DNA of 64,000 nucleotides from Chrysophaeum taylorii (taxonomy: Eukaryota > Sar > Pelagophyceae > Pelagomonadales > Pelagomonadaceae). Of the stretch, positions 1 through 10,388 are shown piece after piece. Location of the stretch: NCBI GenBank assembly GCA_029834535.1, contig JAQMWT010000317.1, forward strand, positions 62,001 through 126,000. The letters are read 5' to 3'. The notes below the pieces were generated by a model that was given only the letters and a program-made list of their open reading frames with translations, ran no database searches and was not told the origin of the DNA. Within the stretch, counting starts at the first letter, position 1; each line of letters opens with the position of its first letter. The translations under genes and the position numbers were made by a program.

Positions 1-1989
1 AACCCTGGAGCAGTCCTCCAGAACAGCCGCATAGATGTTTCCGACGATTTTTTGTGGAGTGGCCGCTCCCGCTTCTGGCACTCGCCGTCGCAGACGCTCA
101 CACCTGCCTAGTGCTCTAGGCATTACACATGTATGCCTTGCACGCTGGCCTCCTGGCACTTGCTTTCTCAAGGAGACGTGGGGAATTTAAACTTGGTATC
201 CATACCTGTGTGGCTTGGCTTGGCTTTCATCGCGGCGGCTGTTAATTACGATACGCGTGTGTTTCGACGACCATGATCTACGATAATTTTTTTTTCGAAC
301 GCTGGTTTAGATTAGTGTGTAGATATGATGCCTTAAGATGCCGGTGAATCAGAGGTACCTTCGATGCTCTTCGGCTGATTGCTTGTTTGGATGATGGTGG
401 TTGACGATGGTATTTTTCTGTTTGTTCCATCGTTGATCCGACGTTGACCGAACGGCCTTGAAATATTTTAATGCTCTGTTCCGGGCACCAACACTCTCGA
501 TCTCCATCGAATGGCTCTCTAGCCATTCGTTACCGCTCTCGTCGTTCGGTACCATAACCAACCTCTGTCTGTGTTCACCACCTCGCCTAAACGGTAGCAG
601 GTAGTGGTTGTCAATCCTCGGCCCTATCAAAAACAAAGCGAGCGCACAAACTCATCATCATCACCATCGTGTCTCACATCGCGCTCAATGAGTGATCAAG
701 CCGCAAACACGAAGTTCAACGTGGCAAGCTTTTTTTCTGGCGCATCTGGAATGGCATCCATGCGGACGTTCTTTCGCCGCCAAATCAAAAATAGCCCCGG
801 CTTGGCGACAGCCCCGAGTAGCTTGACGAGCACAACGATGAGCAGTTTGACGTGGTGCTCGAGGCTCCGAAATCTCGGCCGCAAAATTCAAAGAGGCACG
901 ATAAGGGGGCCTCCGGCATGCCCGCGACCACACTGTCTGTGACTGATCACGAATGTCGCATCGCATCGACCCTCGGGGAGACCGACACCTCGCTCTTTAA
1001 ACTGTCTACGAGGGCATTTGGCGAGGCTGCTGCCAACGCTGCCGCAAAGGAACTTGTGGCCCTCTCAACAATCTCTTTCATTGAAAAGTCCCGACCTTCC
1101 TCGGCGAGTTTGCCCCCTGCAGCACAGACGTCATCAGTGTGCCCCAAAGATATCGCCAAGCGAGGAGCTCGCGTGATTGCGTAAAAAAAAGTCGAAAGCG
1201 CGTCATCTCGCTCGAAAGAGAGTGGGAGGTGCACATGCAGCTCAAGTCACCGTCGCGCACAAACAAGGTACCTCAAGCACGAGCGCACCACGCACGTCCG
1301 TCGTCGTCCGGGATAATCCTCCTCGACCTGGCTCGCGATCACGCGACGCGGAACCAAAATCAGTTGGAGGAGTAGTTGCTTCCTTCTTCCAATGGCGTCA
1401 CCGAAGGCAGAGCGTCAGCGCGCCGACTGTGCTCACGACGTGGCGGCGGTGAGAAACGAGGGTACAGGACTGAAGAATGTTGGGCAACGAAGCGGCGGCA
1501 ATGCCATTGATGCAATGCAATCAACTTACCTCCTTATCAACAACTGTCCCAAAATGCAGGTTCCAAGAGCCCTAGATGATGGCTCTGCATTAATATTTTT
1601 TCTTCAAGACAAACCGCCGCGACCACCGACCAAACGAGTATGCATGCATAGACTATTATTATTATTATTATCAAGAAAAAGATGAAAACGCTAGCACGGG
1701 GGACACTTTCCATTAATAATGTGGAGACAGCTGAGTGTTTTGGACAAAGTAAGAAGAACGCGGCGAGGGACGTGAGCGCCCACGGATCGTGGAAGAGTCT
1801 GTCGTTGCTTGAGAGGAATGAATTATGAAAAAGACACTTGGATAGGTGTAGACTTCCGAACTAAAAGCTATCTATCGTCGGTCTTGGTGGTCGACGTGAA
1901 CCCAGTTCTCTTCATCATCCTGAGAACGAACGAGCTCGGTGGTCTTTTCGTCACCGTCTATGTCCACCGAAGAGACGAAGGAGGCGCCT
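1..1989. other. No confident gene; weak minus-strand coding traces
   Basis: I see no complete gene here. On the minus strand two fragments look protein-like: about 947-1234 (alanine-rich helical, with the stretch ATSSFAAALAAASPNALVDS) and about 696-884 (a hydrophobic LLIVVLVKLLGAVAKPGLF segment). They lie in different frames and neither resembles a known family, so they may be exons or a decayed gene. A short ATT run sits near 1651-1670. Confidence 0.3.
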
Positions 1990-2733
1990 TCATCCTCGAG
2001 GAGTATGGCAATCATTCCAAGAAGCGTTTGAAATTAGGATAAATCGGGTCGCTGTTGGTCGAACTTGAACTGACGAATTTTCTCGCCCAGGCCACGTTGC
2101 TATTGTGCGAGGCGAGGACGCTGCTCGATCAACCGCGGGAGCTGTGCCGAGTGCGTCGGCATCGAGGTCCTTTACGAGCGCGATCATGCTTCCTTCGCGC
2201 GCGGCGCGCCCCCGTTTATGCAGTCCAGGAAGTAATCGAGCCGGAAGTCCGAGGGGTACGGGTGCACGAGGTCGGCCAGCTCGCGCCACACCCATGGCGA
2301 GCAAGAAAAATTCGAGCTCGTCCGCCGCGAAGAGCCCCACCCATTTTCGAATCTTGCGCATCAACGCGCCGCGACGAGCACCCGGCAGCTCGTCGTCCAC
2401 CTCGAGCTTCTTGCGCAGCTTATCGAGCGTCGACGAGCGCGCGCGACCTTCGAGCAATGCGATCTTTCTCTCGATCTGCCGGCGCCGCCGCGCACCGTCG
2501 AGCACCTCGAACACGCGGACGACGTCCGGCAGCGTCAGCGCCTTCTTCTTCGCCAGCGCCCGTTCTAGCGGCCTGCGCTCGCCTGCCGCCCACATCACGG
2601 CGAGTGCTCGCGTTTTGGTCGCCGACGACAGCTCGACCTTGTTCTCCACAAACGACTCGAACGTCCGCGCGTGCTCGGCGACAGTACGCTTTTCGCTCTT
2701 GAATAGGACCACCAACTCGTGATTGCTTGTCAT
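1990..2733 (-). pseudogene. Frame-disrupted helical protein of unknown family
   Basis: The first ~145 residues read as a clean charged helical protein starting MTSNHELVVLFKSEKRTVAE. At about 2310 the good reading jumps frame: the main frame turns arginine/proline-rich, while another frame reads PWVWRELADLVHPYPSDF followed by RLDYFLDCINGGAP. The main frame then resumes with SMIALVKDLDADAL, and a third frame continues with LPRLIEQRPRLAHNSNVAWA. Three in-phase pieces in shifting frames suggest a pseudogene or assembly indels; no GT-AG intron was found to explain them. I do not recognise the family. It is either a recently broken gene or a real one with small sequence errors. Confidence 0.5.
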
Positions 2734-3215
2734 CCTCCGCTCGTGCTAATCACTGACTCGTGCTTTCGGACGCTGCGAAGTCTCACTGATATTCCAACGG
2801 TGGCAGTTGTTGTTAGGATTTATCACGTCTTCCGGATTTTCTGCACTTTCGGCGGTTGCAGTTGCTAAGAATGTTCTTCGATTGGCGATAGGATTTCGGC
2901 GATCCAGAGGTTGTGACAATTATATAACATGAAGAAGCTCGTCGTTCTCAATCAAGAGAGGGCCACAGGTCGCCGGCTGGCGTCCTTCGAGTCAAAGGCG
3001 TGTGGGTGGTGGGATCAACCTCCATCACATCCACGTGGCACCAACGCTGCGTCGCGGCGTGGTGGGGCGGGCGTCTTGGGCCGGCGATCGAGTTCGCCAC
3101 CAAATCTTTTTTAATGCATGCTCTCGAGTCCCTTATTATGAGGGGCACTCGTCGCGACTTAAGTCATTAGAGACATGTTTTGTCCAGGTCCTCTACGCCG
3201 TCGGCGTGTGCCTTT

Positions 3216-3217
3216 TT

Positions 3218-3301
<84 letters not shown>

Positions 3302-3303
3302 GC
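3216..3303. repeat. (TAAC)n microsatellite
   Basis: About 85 bases of uninterrupted ACTA/TAAC tetranucleotide, the same motif as the tails of the SINE-like copies in this window (TTAG on the other strand). No recognisable SINE body flanks it. The rest of 2734-3722 shows no gene. Confidence 0.9.
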
Positions 3304-3722
3304 TAGATGCCTGCTTCGTGCGCGTAATCCCGATGCACGGCGCGAAACCAGAATCAGAGGAAGTTTAAACGTGAAGGGTGGAAAGAAGAGGCGGAGAAGA
3401 GCTGATGGCCTGTCGCCATGCGACGCGATGGCCGTGCTTGACTCACAACTAACTTCGCAGTTAGCTTCCTTCTGAGCCCACACCGACGTATTCACCGGCT
3501 TCCAACCGGTCTCCTCCCACGAAATGCTACACAAGAAAGACATAAAGATAGAAGAAAGGTCGCAGAGGATTCTCGTAATCATCATCGAAATCGCATGTCT
3601 CGATCAAGCGACGACGAGCTTCGGCAAGTGTGTGGTCGCTAGGCGTGGTTGATGTGGATGGCCCTGCAGCACACACACGACGAGACGTCGTCAGATATTT
3701 ATTTTCGGGGAAAAAAAGAAAC

Positions 3723-4880
3723 TTACTCCTCGAGGCGAGAGACGAAGGTTTGGATGTCGTCGAGGGTGTTGTAGAGCGGGGCAGGAGCGACGCGGATGAC
3801 GTTGGGGCGTCTGACGTCGACGAAAATATGATGTTTCCGGAGGTGGTCGTGAATAGCGTCGACGTCGAAGTCGGGCGGTTCGAAGAGCAGGGACAACTGG
3901 GCGCCGCGTTTGTTGGGATCTTCGGGGGTGAGCATGGCGAAGTTGTCGCCGAGGGCTTGTCGCAATAAGGTTTCGAGGCGGGCTGTGAGCTCGCGACTCT
4001 TGGCGCGGATTTTGGGCATTCCAACCTTGACGTGGATCTGGAGCGCGTCCCTGAGAGCGAGCATAGGAATAGTGGGCGGGTTTGAGAGCTGGAGTCCCGC
4101 GACCCCGGGTTGGGGGTCGAAGGTGGGTCGCATCTCGAAGCGAGAGGACCTCGCGTTGCCCCACCAGCCGCGGAGGGCGCCGTCCATCGCCTCGACGTCG
4201 TGCCTCGAGTGTACGAAAGCGCCGGCCAGGCCTCCCGGGCCGGCATTCAAGTACTTGTAGGAGCACCAGACCGCAAAGTCGACGTCATCATCGTGGAGGT
4301 GAAGCTCGACGTTGCCGACGGCGTGAGCGAGGTCAAATCCAGCCACGGCTCCGCGAGCTCGAGCCCGAGCGGCGACCGCCCGGACGTCGAAGAACTCGCC
4401 GGTGTAGTATTGGACCGCGGAAATAAGGACGACAGCGACGTCGTCGCCGATCGCCCCCGCGTCTCCTCGCACGATGGCCACATCTGGGTCGTAGCCGTGG
4501 TGTTTGGCGCAAGACTGAACCGCGTACTCGTCGCTCGGGAAAGCGTTCGGTTCGATTAAGATTTTGAAACGTTCGGGCGTCGGACGGTAGAAGGCCGCGA
4601 GCAAGAGGTGCAAGTTCACGGTCAGGGAGTTCATGCACACCACCTCGTCCTCCCGCGCGCCCACGATCTCTGCCATCATCGACCGCGTCTCGTCCTCGAT
4701 CGTCCACCAAGGCACGCTCGGCGGACCTTGCAAAAAATGTCCTTCGACGCCCATCAAAGCCCACCGCTCGAGGTCCGCTGCCACCGTCTCCTGCACGGAC
4801 TTTGGCTGCAACCCGAGCGAGTTCCCGCAGAGGTAGCAGGACCCTGCCGGCGGCGGCATGCGAAAGGCATCGCGCTCCAT
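3723..4880 (-). CDS. KYNU: Kynureninase
   Basis: PLP-dependent hydrolase that converts kynurenine or 3-hydroxykynurenine to anthranilate or 3-hydroxyanthranilate plus alanine, in tryptophan breakdown and de novo NAD synthesis. The protein is 385 residues from the ATG at 4880. It contains the family start block YLCGNSLGLQPKS (residues 16-28), the PLP-site region FDLAHAVGN (~183-191), and SYKYLNAGPGG with the predicted Schiff-base lysine at about 209. The end is complete (VIRVAPAPLYN). The frame stays open to 4913, but those 11 extra codons derive from the AAGTTTGGTCAA repeat of the neighbouring insertion. The N-terminus is some 20-40 residues shorter than usual, so a first exon may be missing or may lie beyond the insertion. 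Family assignment is firm; the start is not. Confidence 0.9.
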   Translation of the reverse strand: MERDAFRMPPPAGSCYLCGNSLGLQPKSVQETVAADLERWALMGVEGHFLQGPPSVPWWTIEDETRSMMAEIVGAREDEVVCMNSLTVNLHLLLAAFYRPTPERFKILIEPNAFPSDEYAVQSCAKHHGYDPDVAIVRGDAGAIGDDVAVVLISAVQYYTGEFFDVRAVAARARARGAVAGFDLAHAVGNVELHLHDDDVDFAVWCSYKYLNAGPGGLAGAFVHSRHDVEAMDGALRGWWGNARSSRFEMRPTFDPQPGVAGLQLSNPPTIPMLALRDALQIHVKVGMPKIRAKSRELTARLETLLRQALGDNFAMLTPEDPNKRGAQLSLLFEPPDFDVDAIHDHLRKHHIFVDVRRPNVIRVAPAPLYNTLDDIQTFVSRLEE

Positions 4881-4887
4881 AATAATA

Positions 4888-7090
4888 AGGGATCGGTCAA
4901 GTTTGGTCAACAAGTTTGGTGAATTTCTTTCATGTTTGCTCGATTTTCATGTATGTTTAAGAAGGAAAAACTCTCACAAGTTTTTGAATAGAAGTTTTTG
5001 GTCAGTTAAGTTTGGTCAAGTTGCATTAAGTTTGATCAATAAACCCTTCTAGTTTGATTAATTTCCTTGTAAGTTTGGGTTAACAAAAGTTTGATCACTA
5101 CTTCCACAGCAGTATTGACCAAACTTTTTGGCTTTTTAAATCAAACTTAAGAAGAAGGCTTTTCGAGGGGGCGCGCGAGCAGCGCTTTTGGTGCGAAAAT
5201 GCTTTAAAAACGAGAGCTAGGTGCTGCAGCCACGCAGAATCTACCGCGGCGTTACACGCGCGGCATGGGCACCCCCCCCATGACCACCTTAGAAGGAGGG
5301 AGGGAGGGAGGTCCGTCCTAAGACAGCGCGGCGGCGATACGCGAGGAGAGGCTGGCAGCGACACGCGGCCCCGAGAGCAGACAGATTCCCACGGCTTGGC
5401 GTACTTAAGAAGCTGGGCCCCCCATTCTCGTACCTTCCATCGTTCGTAGAAGCCACCCAAACCGCGACTCACCACGGTGGTGTTGCCGTGGTCGTGCTGC
5501 GTCATTCTTCAGCAACAAGCGGACATCGGACACCAGACTTACTGCGTGAGACGGATCACCCCATTCTGCATCCCCCCAAAATCCGAGAGGGAGCGTCTTT
5601 GATAATCGACTCGGGGTTGAGAACGCGAAACTCGACGACCTCGAGAAACTGCGAGAGGCAACGCTCCTGGAGGGAGCACCCAAAGATTGTGTAGTCCGAC
5701 ACTTGTGCGGGGCCGTACAGGACCACGTTCAGGAGTTCCTCACCGTCGCGTACCCGATCCGGAGTTAGCTGTCCAGCTTGATCATGGGACGGCAACGCGA
5801 GCACGTGCCGTTACGCCAGCATAAACAACTCGCACGACCGTAAGTGAACACCTCCTTATCCTCCTCCTCCTCGCGCATCTCGACAACCCCGCCCTGCCGC
5901 AAGATCTCCCCGGGAGCTGCTGCTGCACCGTCGAGCACTGTACGAGAAAGTCGGCAAATACAAGCTGCGGCTCGAAGGGATGTCAAGACAGCCTCGCTCC
6001 GGAAGAGATCGCTGACACCACCCCTGTAATTCTAACCCAGTCATCATCAGTACGAGTCTAAAATATGACAAGTTTGATGTGACTGTTCGAAATTTGATCA
6101 CACCAAATTGAATGCCACCAAGTTTGCCCATACACCCGCATCAACATACGAATACTCGCAGAACAACATCCACAAACAAGGCCTGCGTAAGACAACGCTG
6201 ATACCGCGCTGTTTCGTCGCCCAAGGTTATTCGGATGCGCCTTGTTAGTTCGATGTTTATGAGAGACTACAGCGAAAGAAAGATCCCGGTTCGCCATCTC
6301 GTACCTTTAGCGGATGACATTGTTGCAGATGTCTATCAAACGCATATGCCGAGAAGAGCCGCCTGACTTGCCCTCCATAAAGCCCTTGATGAGGACCGAC
6401 ACGGCCTCGCTGAAGTGCTTCTTCGCGCGATAGCAGGATCTTAGTCGGCACGAAGGTTCCGAGAGCAGGCGTGCCTTTTACAACACACGTGACGGTATTG
6501 TCTACTTGCACATCACAACGAGCAGCACGCACGTAAACGCTGCATCTTGCATATAGCACTTGAACGACAGCGCTGTCGCGCTGTAGACCATGATGTTGTA
6601 CGCGCCGTCAACTTGCCGCCCGTGTCGAACATCAGATGCTGCTGCAAGTCGGCCTCGAGAACACACATGCTGAACTTGGCATCTTGGTGGTAGATCGAGT
6701 GAAGTGGACTACCCTCATATTTTTTGCGCGCTCCGAGCTGCGACAGCGTACTCGGCGATCTCTCTCTCATAGTCGTTTACCTTCGTCTGGGCACGCGACT
6801 TCTTGTTTTCTTTCTCGGCGTCGTGGTCAACCGACGTCGGCGTGTTACCACCACGCTCCCTCCCGCTCGACCTGAGCGACGAAACCCGCATCGATACCGT
6901 GTTCGTTTCGAAGTCGGTGTCTCAGCGCGAAATGCAGAACCGCTGAAAGCTTGATCACGGCGGCCCTTGTTTTAAATTACAAGTTTAGTCAGCCAAGATA
7001 CTGATTGACCAAACTTAAGGGACCAAACTTGTTGAGGGTTTACGGTGGTGACCAAACATATATGGTGGTTGGAAACTTGACTTTTCCCAT
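4888..7090. mobile_element. Candidate insertion with inverted AAGTTTGGTCAA-type ends
   Basis: The left edge (4896-5130) carries many copies of AAGTTTGGTCAA, and the right edge (6990-7075) carries the inverse, GACCAAACTT. The shared core TCAACAAGTTTGGT occurs in opposite orientations. CCATAATAATAA flanks both outer sides (near 4879 and 7089) and could be a target duplication, though it is simple sequence. The interior has minus-strand protein-like pieces in several frames at 5556-5986 (for example CRMGD and EVVEFRVLNPESIIKDAPS) and 6260-6770 (for example HLMFDTGG and VDNTVTCVVKGTPALGTFVP). No transposase signature is recognised. It could be a decayed non-autonomous DNA transposon or a repeat-rich intergenic region with a broken gene. 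Confidence 0.45.
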
Positions 7091-7126
7091 AATAATAATA
7101 TCAAAAGGTCCGTTGGTGGCGGCGAG

Positions 7127-8371
7127 ATGGAGAGTGGCGGTGCGGGGGATTCAGAGAGCGAGGATGACGAGGAGACGACGTCGTCGCAGATCGAGATGCT
7201 CGCGCGAAAGCTCGAGGAAATGCGACAGGCCGGGACGCTCCCGGCGCACCTCGTCGATGAGGAGGAGCCGCGGGAGCCGTTGCTGTCGTCGTTCGACGAG
7301 GCGGGGTTCGCGTCCTTCGTGCTCGGGAGCTCGGAGCGGGACGTTGTGGTGTTGGGGGGCGCCGGGATGTCGACGAGCGCGGGAATCCCCGATTTCCGGT
7401 CCCCGGGGACGGGCCTCTACGATAACCTACAAAAGTACGATCTTCCGAGGCCTCAGGCAATATTCGAGATATCGTACTTCCGCGAGCGGCCGCAGGCTTT
7501 TTACGAGCTCGCGCGGGAGCTGTGGCCGGGGGCTTATGCGCCCACGCCCACGCACGCCTTCATCAAGTTGCTGCACGACAAAGGCCGTTTGTTGCGGTGT
7601 TTTACTCAGAACATCGACAGCCTCGAGAGCGCGGCCGGACTTCCCGCCGACCGGTGCGTCGCTGCGCACGGCAATTTCGATTCGGCCACCTGCATCGAGA
7701 CGGGCGAGAAGGTTCCGATCGAGGAGGTCAAGCAGGCGATTTTGACCGACGGCTGGCGCGAACTTCGAGACAAGTACGGCGGCTTGGTCAAGCCCGACAT
7801 CGTCTTCTTTGGCGAGGGTCTGCCGCGACGTTTCTTCGAGCTCGCGGCCCACGATCTCGCCAAAGCCCGGGTCTTGATCGTCGTCGGGACATCGCTCTCG
7901 GTCCAGCCCTTTGCCTCGTTAGTCAACCACGTCGGCGACGACTGCGTCCGCGCTCTCGTCAACAGGGACGCCGTCGGCCTTCGCGACCGCCGGATCCCGG
8001 CGCCGATTGCAAAGCAGTTGGGCTTGGGGGGCGGCTTCGAATTTAGAGACCCCCGCAACTACCGGGATGTCGCGCTCCTGGGCAACTGCGACGACGTCGT
8101 CGCTTCCTTGGCCCGCGCTCTCGGCTGGGCCGCGGACCTCGCCGCCCTCGTCGCCGCGTACCCCGCGCCCCGACTCGACCGCCAGCCCTCCGCCGTCACC
8201 GTGCTGGCGGGAGTCGCCGCCGACCCCGATCTTGACCTTAACGACGACGACGACGATGATGATGATGATGAAGGGGTAGCCCCTGCTCCCCCTTCGGACC
8301 ACCCGATGGTGGAGCACGATGACGCGACGAGCCTAACACTCCCCCCCCCGGACGCGACGACGACGGCCTGA
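7127..8371 (+). CDS. Sirtuin-type NAD-dependent deacylase lacking zinc cysteines
   Basis: Sir2-family protein of 414 residues. NAD-binding motifs are intact: GAGMSTSAGIPDFRSP at ~78-93, TQNID at ~160-164, the catalytic histidine in AHGNF (H181), KPDIVFFGE at ~222-230 and GTSLSVQPF further on, matching nuclear/cytosolic class I sirtuins that deacylate lysines and release nicotinamide. The structural zinc site is abnormal. Only one cysteine remains (C189 in SATC); its CxxC partner is gone, and where the second CxxC should precede GGLVKPD the sequence reads RELRDKYGG. The N-terminus is acidic, the C-terminus has a run of aspartates, and no targeting peptide is visible. The ATG at 7127 is the first in frame and lies about 40 bases past the neighbouring insertion. 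Confidence 0.92.
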   Translation: MESGGAGDSESEDDEETTSSQIEMLARKLEEMRQAGTLPAHLVDEEEPREPLLSSFDEAGFASFVLGSSERDVVVLGGAGMSTSAGIPDFRSPGTGLYDNLQKYDLPRPQAIFEISYFRERPQAFYELARELWPGAYAPTPTHAFIKLLHDKGRLLRCFTQNIDSLESAAGLPADRCVAAHGNFDSATCIETGEKVPIEEVKQAILTDGWRELRDKYGGLVKPDIVFFGEGLPRRFFELAAHDLAKARVLIVVGTSLSVQPFASLVNHVGDDCVRALVNRDAVGLRDRRIPAPIAKQLGLGGGFEFRDPRNYRDVALLGNCDDVVASLARALGWAADLAALVAAYPAPRLDRQPSAVTVLAGVAADPDLDLNDDDDDDDDDEGVAPAPPSDHPMVEHDDATSLTLPPPDATTTA

Positions 8372-8529
8372 TGTTCTTTTCTTTAAACAGCGACGACGAC
8401 GACGACGACGAATCTCCTCCTCATTATCACGTCTTATATCCACCCCTCCTGAAGAAAAAGCAAACGCTCCCGTGTGTGTGTGTGGATCCTATTGATTCCC
8501 GATTATTAGTCGACACGGGTTGTAAAAGT

Positions 8530-9480
8530 ATGACGGACAATTTCTTCAAGCCCCTTGGGTCGTTCGTCGAGACGACGCACGGACGAACCCACTACGTCAT
8601 CGAGGGCGAGGGCCCGGTGATCGTGTTCGCGCACGGAATCATGGGAACCCTCGTCCCGTTCCAAATCGTCGCGCGATCCCTCGTCGCCAAGGGATTCCGC
8701 GTCTTGTCGTTCGACCTCTACGACCGCGGATATTCGGAAACCTCCGACGACAAGTACCCTCTGAATTGGTTGGGGGCGCACACCCTCAAGTTAACCATCG
8801 AGGTCCACGTCCAACAGGTGGTTGACCTCCTGAACGCGCTAAAGATCGCCGAGCCGGTGACCATGACGGGGCACTCGCTCGGCGGCGGAATCGCCCTCGC
8901 CTTCGCCGCATCTCACCCGGGACGCGTCAAGGGCCTCGTTATGATAGATTCGATCTGCTTGGAGGCCCACAAACCCTTCGCTGCTTACCTCGCGCTGACG
9001 CCCGTCGTCGGCGACCTCGTCGTCTCGCTCTACGGGCCAACGGCGGCCAGACAGTTCGCGCTGCAGAACACCACGGACCCCGACACCGCACGACCCGAGT
9101 TCGAGTTCATGTGCCACAAGATAAAGACGAACCCCAAGTTTTTGGCGTCCGTGGCGAGCAACAACAAGTACTGCCGCGGCGTCCTCGGGAACCTTATCCC
9201 CGAGTTCGAGGCTGTCTGCACGGCGGGCCTCCCCGTGCTTTTAGTGTGGGGACACCAAGACACGGTCACCCCCTACGCTTTTTGCCTCAAGCTCCAGGAG
9301 ATTGCCCGGGACCTCGGCCACGCCGATAAAGTCAAAGAGGTTTCCTTTCCGGACGCCCCCCACAACATTTATTTCGCCGACGCCAAGCCGCAGGAGGTCG
9401 CGCACGCCATCGCAGAATTCGCTGCTGCTGCTGCTGCCGGGAGAAAAAGCGGCGGCGGCGGCGGCGGCGGCGGAAATTAA
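8530..9480 (+). CDS. Alpha/beta-hydrolase fold protein
   Basis: Serine hydrolase of 316 residues from the ATG at 8530. An upstream in-frame ATG at 8371 would add 53 low-complexity residues and overlap the sirtuin stop, so I reject it. The fold order is clear: oxyanion strand VIVFAHGIMG (~30-39), DLYDRGYSE (~62-70), nucleophile elbow GHSLGG with Ser116, acid in WGHQDTVTP, and the final histidine in DAPHNIYF. Substrate cannot be told; lipase, esterase, haloperoxidase-like and epoxide-hydrolase families all share this plan. The C-terminus ends in alanine and glycine runs encoded by GCT/GGC repeats. It converges on the MYND gene with 9 bases between stop codons. Confidence 0.88.
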   Translation: MTDNFFKPLGSFVETTHGRTHYVIEGEGPVIVFAHGIMGTLVPFQIVARSLVAKGFRVLSFDLYDRGYSETSDDKYPLNWLGAHTLKLTIEVHVQQVVDLLNALKIAEPVTMTGHSLGGGIALAFAASHPGRVKGLVMIDSICLEAHKPFAAYLALTPVVGDLVVSLYGPTAARQFALQNTTDPDTARPEFEFMCHKIKTNPKFLASVASNNKYCRGVLGNLIPEFEAVCTAGLPVLLVWGHQDTVTPYAFCLKLQEIARDLGHADKVKEVSFPDAPHNIYFADAKPQEVAHAIAEFAAAAAAGRKSGGGGGGGGN

Positions 9481-9489
9481 AAAAATAAC

Positions 9490-10347
9490 TCACAAATCCC
9501 CGAGGCTGATTTGGTCGACGTAGATTCGGGCGACGGGGAAAACAGGATTCCCTGGCCTCGAGGGATGGGCATACGTCTTGTGGGGCACGGGCTCGATCAA
9601 GCGCGCCGCGACGAGGGCCTCGTACTCGGCTTGGTAGTGCTCCGTGTCGAAGACGGCCTCGTGCGGGTCGAGGAGGTGGTGCCGGACGTCAGAATCGCGG
9701 ACCGGGACGGTGACGACACCGTAAGGAATCTCGTGGCCGAACCCCCGGACCTCCTGGGTCAAGCCGTCGTCGAGGTCCTCGAGAACCAACATGCTCGAGG
9801 TGTCGTATCCGTCTCGCAGGTGTCGCGCGATCAGCTTGAGGTGGACTCCGTCTTCCGTTCGCAACGTAAACCTCGCGAATTTTGGGATTGCGGCGCGCTG
9901 GCGGCGGACGCGGTCGTGCTCTGCCGAGCAGTACTTTCGGTGCTGATCGACGTGCTTGCGCTGGCACTCGCGATTGCAGTACGCCACGAGGCGACACTTC
10001 GCGCACCGGCGCAGCTTAGTCTTCATCCTCGGACCCCCCGCAGCAAAACAGTTCGCGCACACGAGACCGTCGCAGATCGCCTGATCCTTCGCATTCATGT
10101 TCTGCATCATCATCGGCTCGTACGGCCCGCGGAGCGTCTTGTACTTCTTATTCATCAGCAACACGAAGAAAAACCAGGGACCGTCTCCGCGGTTGAACGG
10201 GCAAGCGAGGTCTATTTCTCGCATCGAGGCCCGGTTCGTCACCACCAGATCCCGCGCCTTCTCGCACCAGTCGATGGCCTCGCGCAGCTCCTCGGCCTCG
10301 TGCGGCCGCGCGTCGGCGAGCAGCACATCGCGGAGCGTCAGATCCAT
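9490..10347 (-). CDS. MYND zinc-finger protein
   Basis: Protein of 285 residues beginning MDLTLRDVLL. The MYND finger spans about residues 97-140: C97-x2-C100, C115-x2-C118, C124, C128, H136 and C140, containing RRCAKCRLVAYCNRECQ and ending with HRKYC. MYND fingers bind proline-rich peptides in partner proteins. No SET domain follows, so this is not a SMYD methyltransferase. An N-terminal helical segment (AEELREAIDWCEKA) recalls proteins that pair MYND with a short repeat region. The open frame continues upstream of 10347, but that stretch is the antisense of the divergent neighbour. Partner and function are unknown. Confidence 0.85.
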   Translation of the reverse strand: MDLTLRDVLLADARPHEAEELREAIDWCEKARDLVVTNRASMREIDLACPFNRGDGPWFFFVLLMNKKYKTLRGPYEPMMMQNMNAKDQAICDGLVCANCFAAGGPRMKTKLRRCAKCRLVAYCNRECQRKHVDQHRKYCSAEHDRVRRQRAAIPKFARFTLRTEDGVHLKLIARHLRDGYDTSSMLVLEDLDDGLTQEVRGFGHEIPYGVVTVPVRDSDVRHHLLDPHEAVFDTEHYQAEYEALVAARLIEPVPHKTYAHPSRPGNPVFPVARIYVDQISLGDL

Positions 10348-10388
10348 GAAGGTTAGGGTTGGCACAAAAGACGTTAGGAAAGAAGAAG
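10348..10388. promoter_or_regulatory. Short divergent promoter region
   Basis: Only 41 bases separate the start codons of the MYND gene (minus) and the EF-hand-like gene (plus), so both genes must be driven from here or from within each other. I see no TATA box. The interval includes GGTTAGGGTTGG. The boundary is inferred from the two gene models. Confidence 0.35.

Noticed and set aside
3216-3303. Possible telomere-type repeat (TTAG)n
   Set aside because: Internal, short and matching SINE-tail microsatellites elsewhere in the window; no TTAGGG array.
8371-8529. N-terminal extension of the alpha/beta hydrolase
   Set aside because: The extra 53 residues begin inside the sirtuin stop region and are poly-Asp and Lys-rich low complexity. 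The ATG at 8530 starts directly before the fold.
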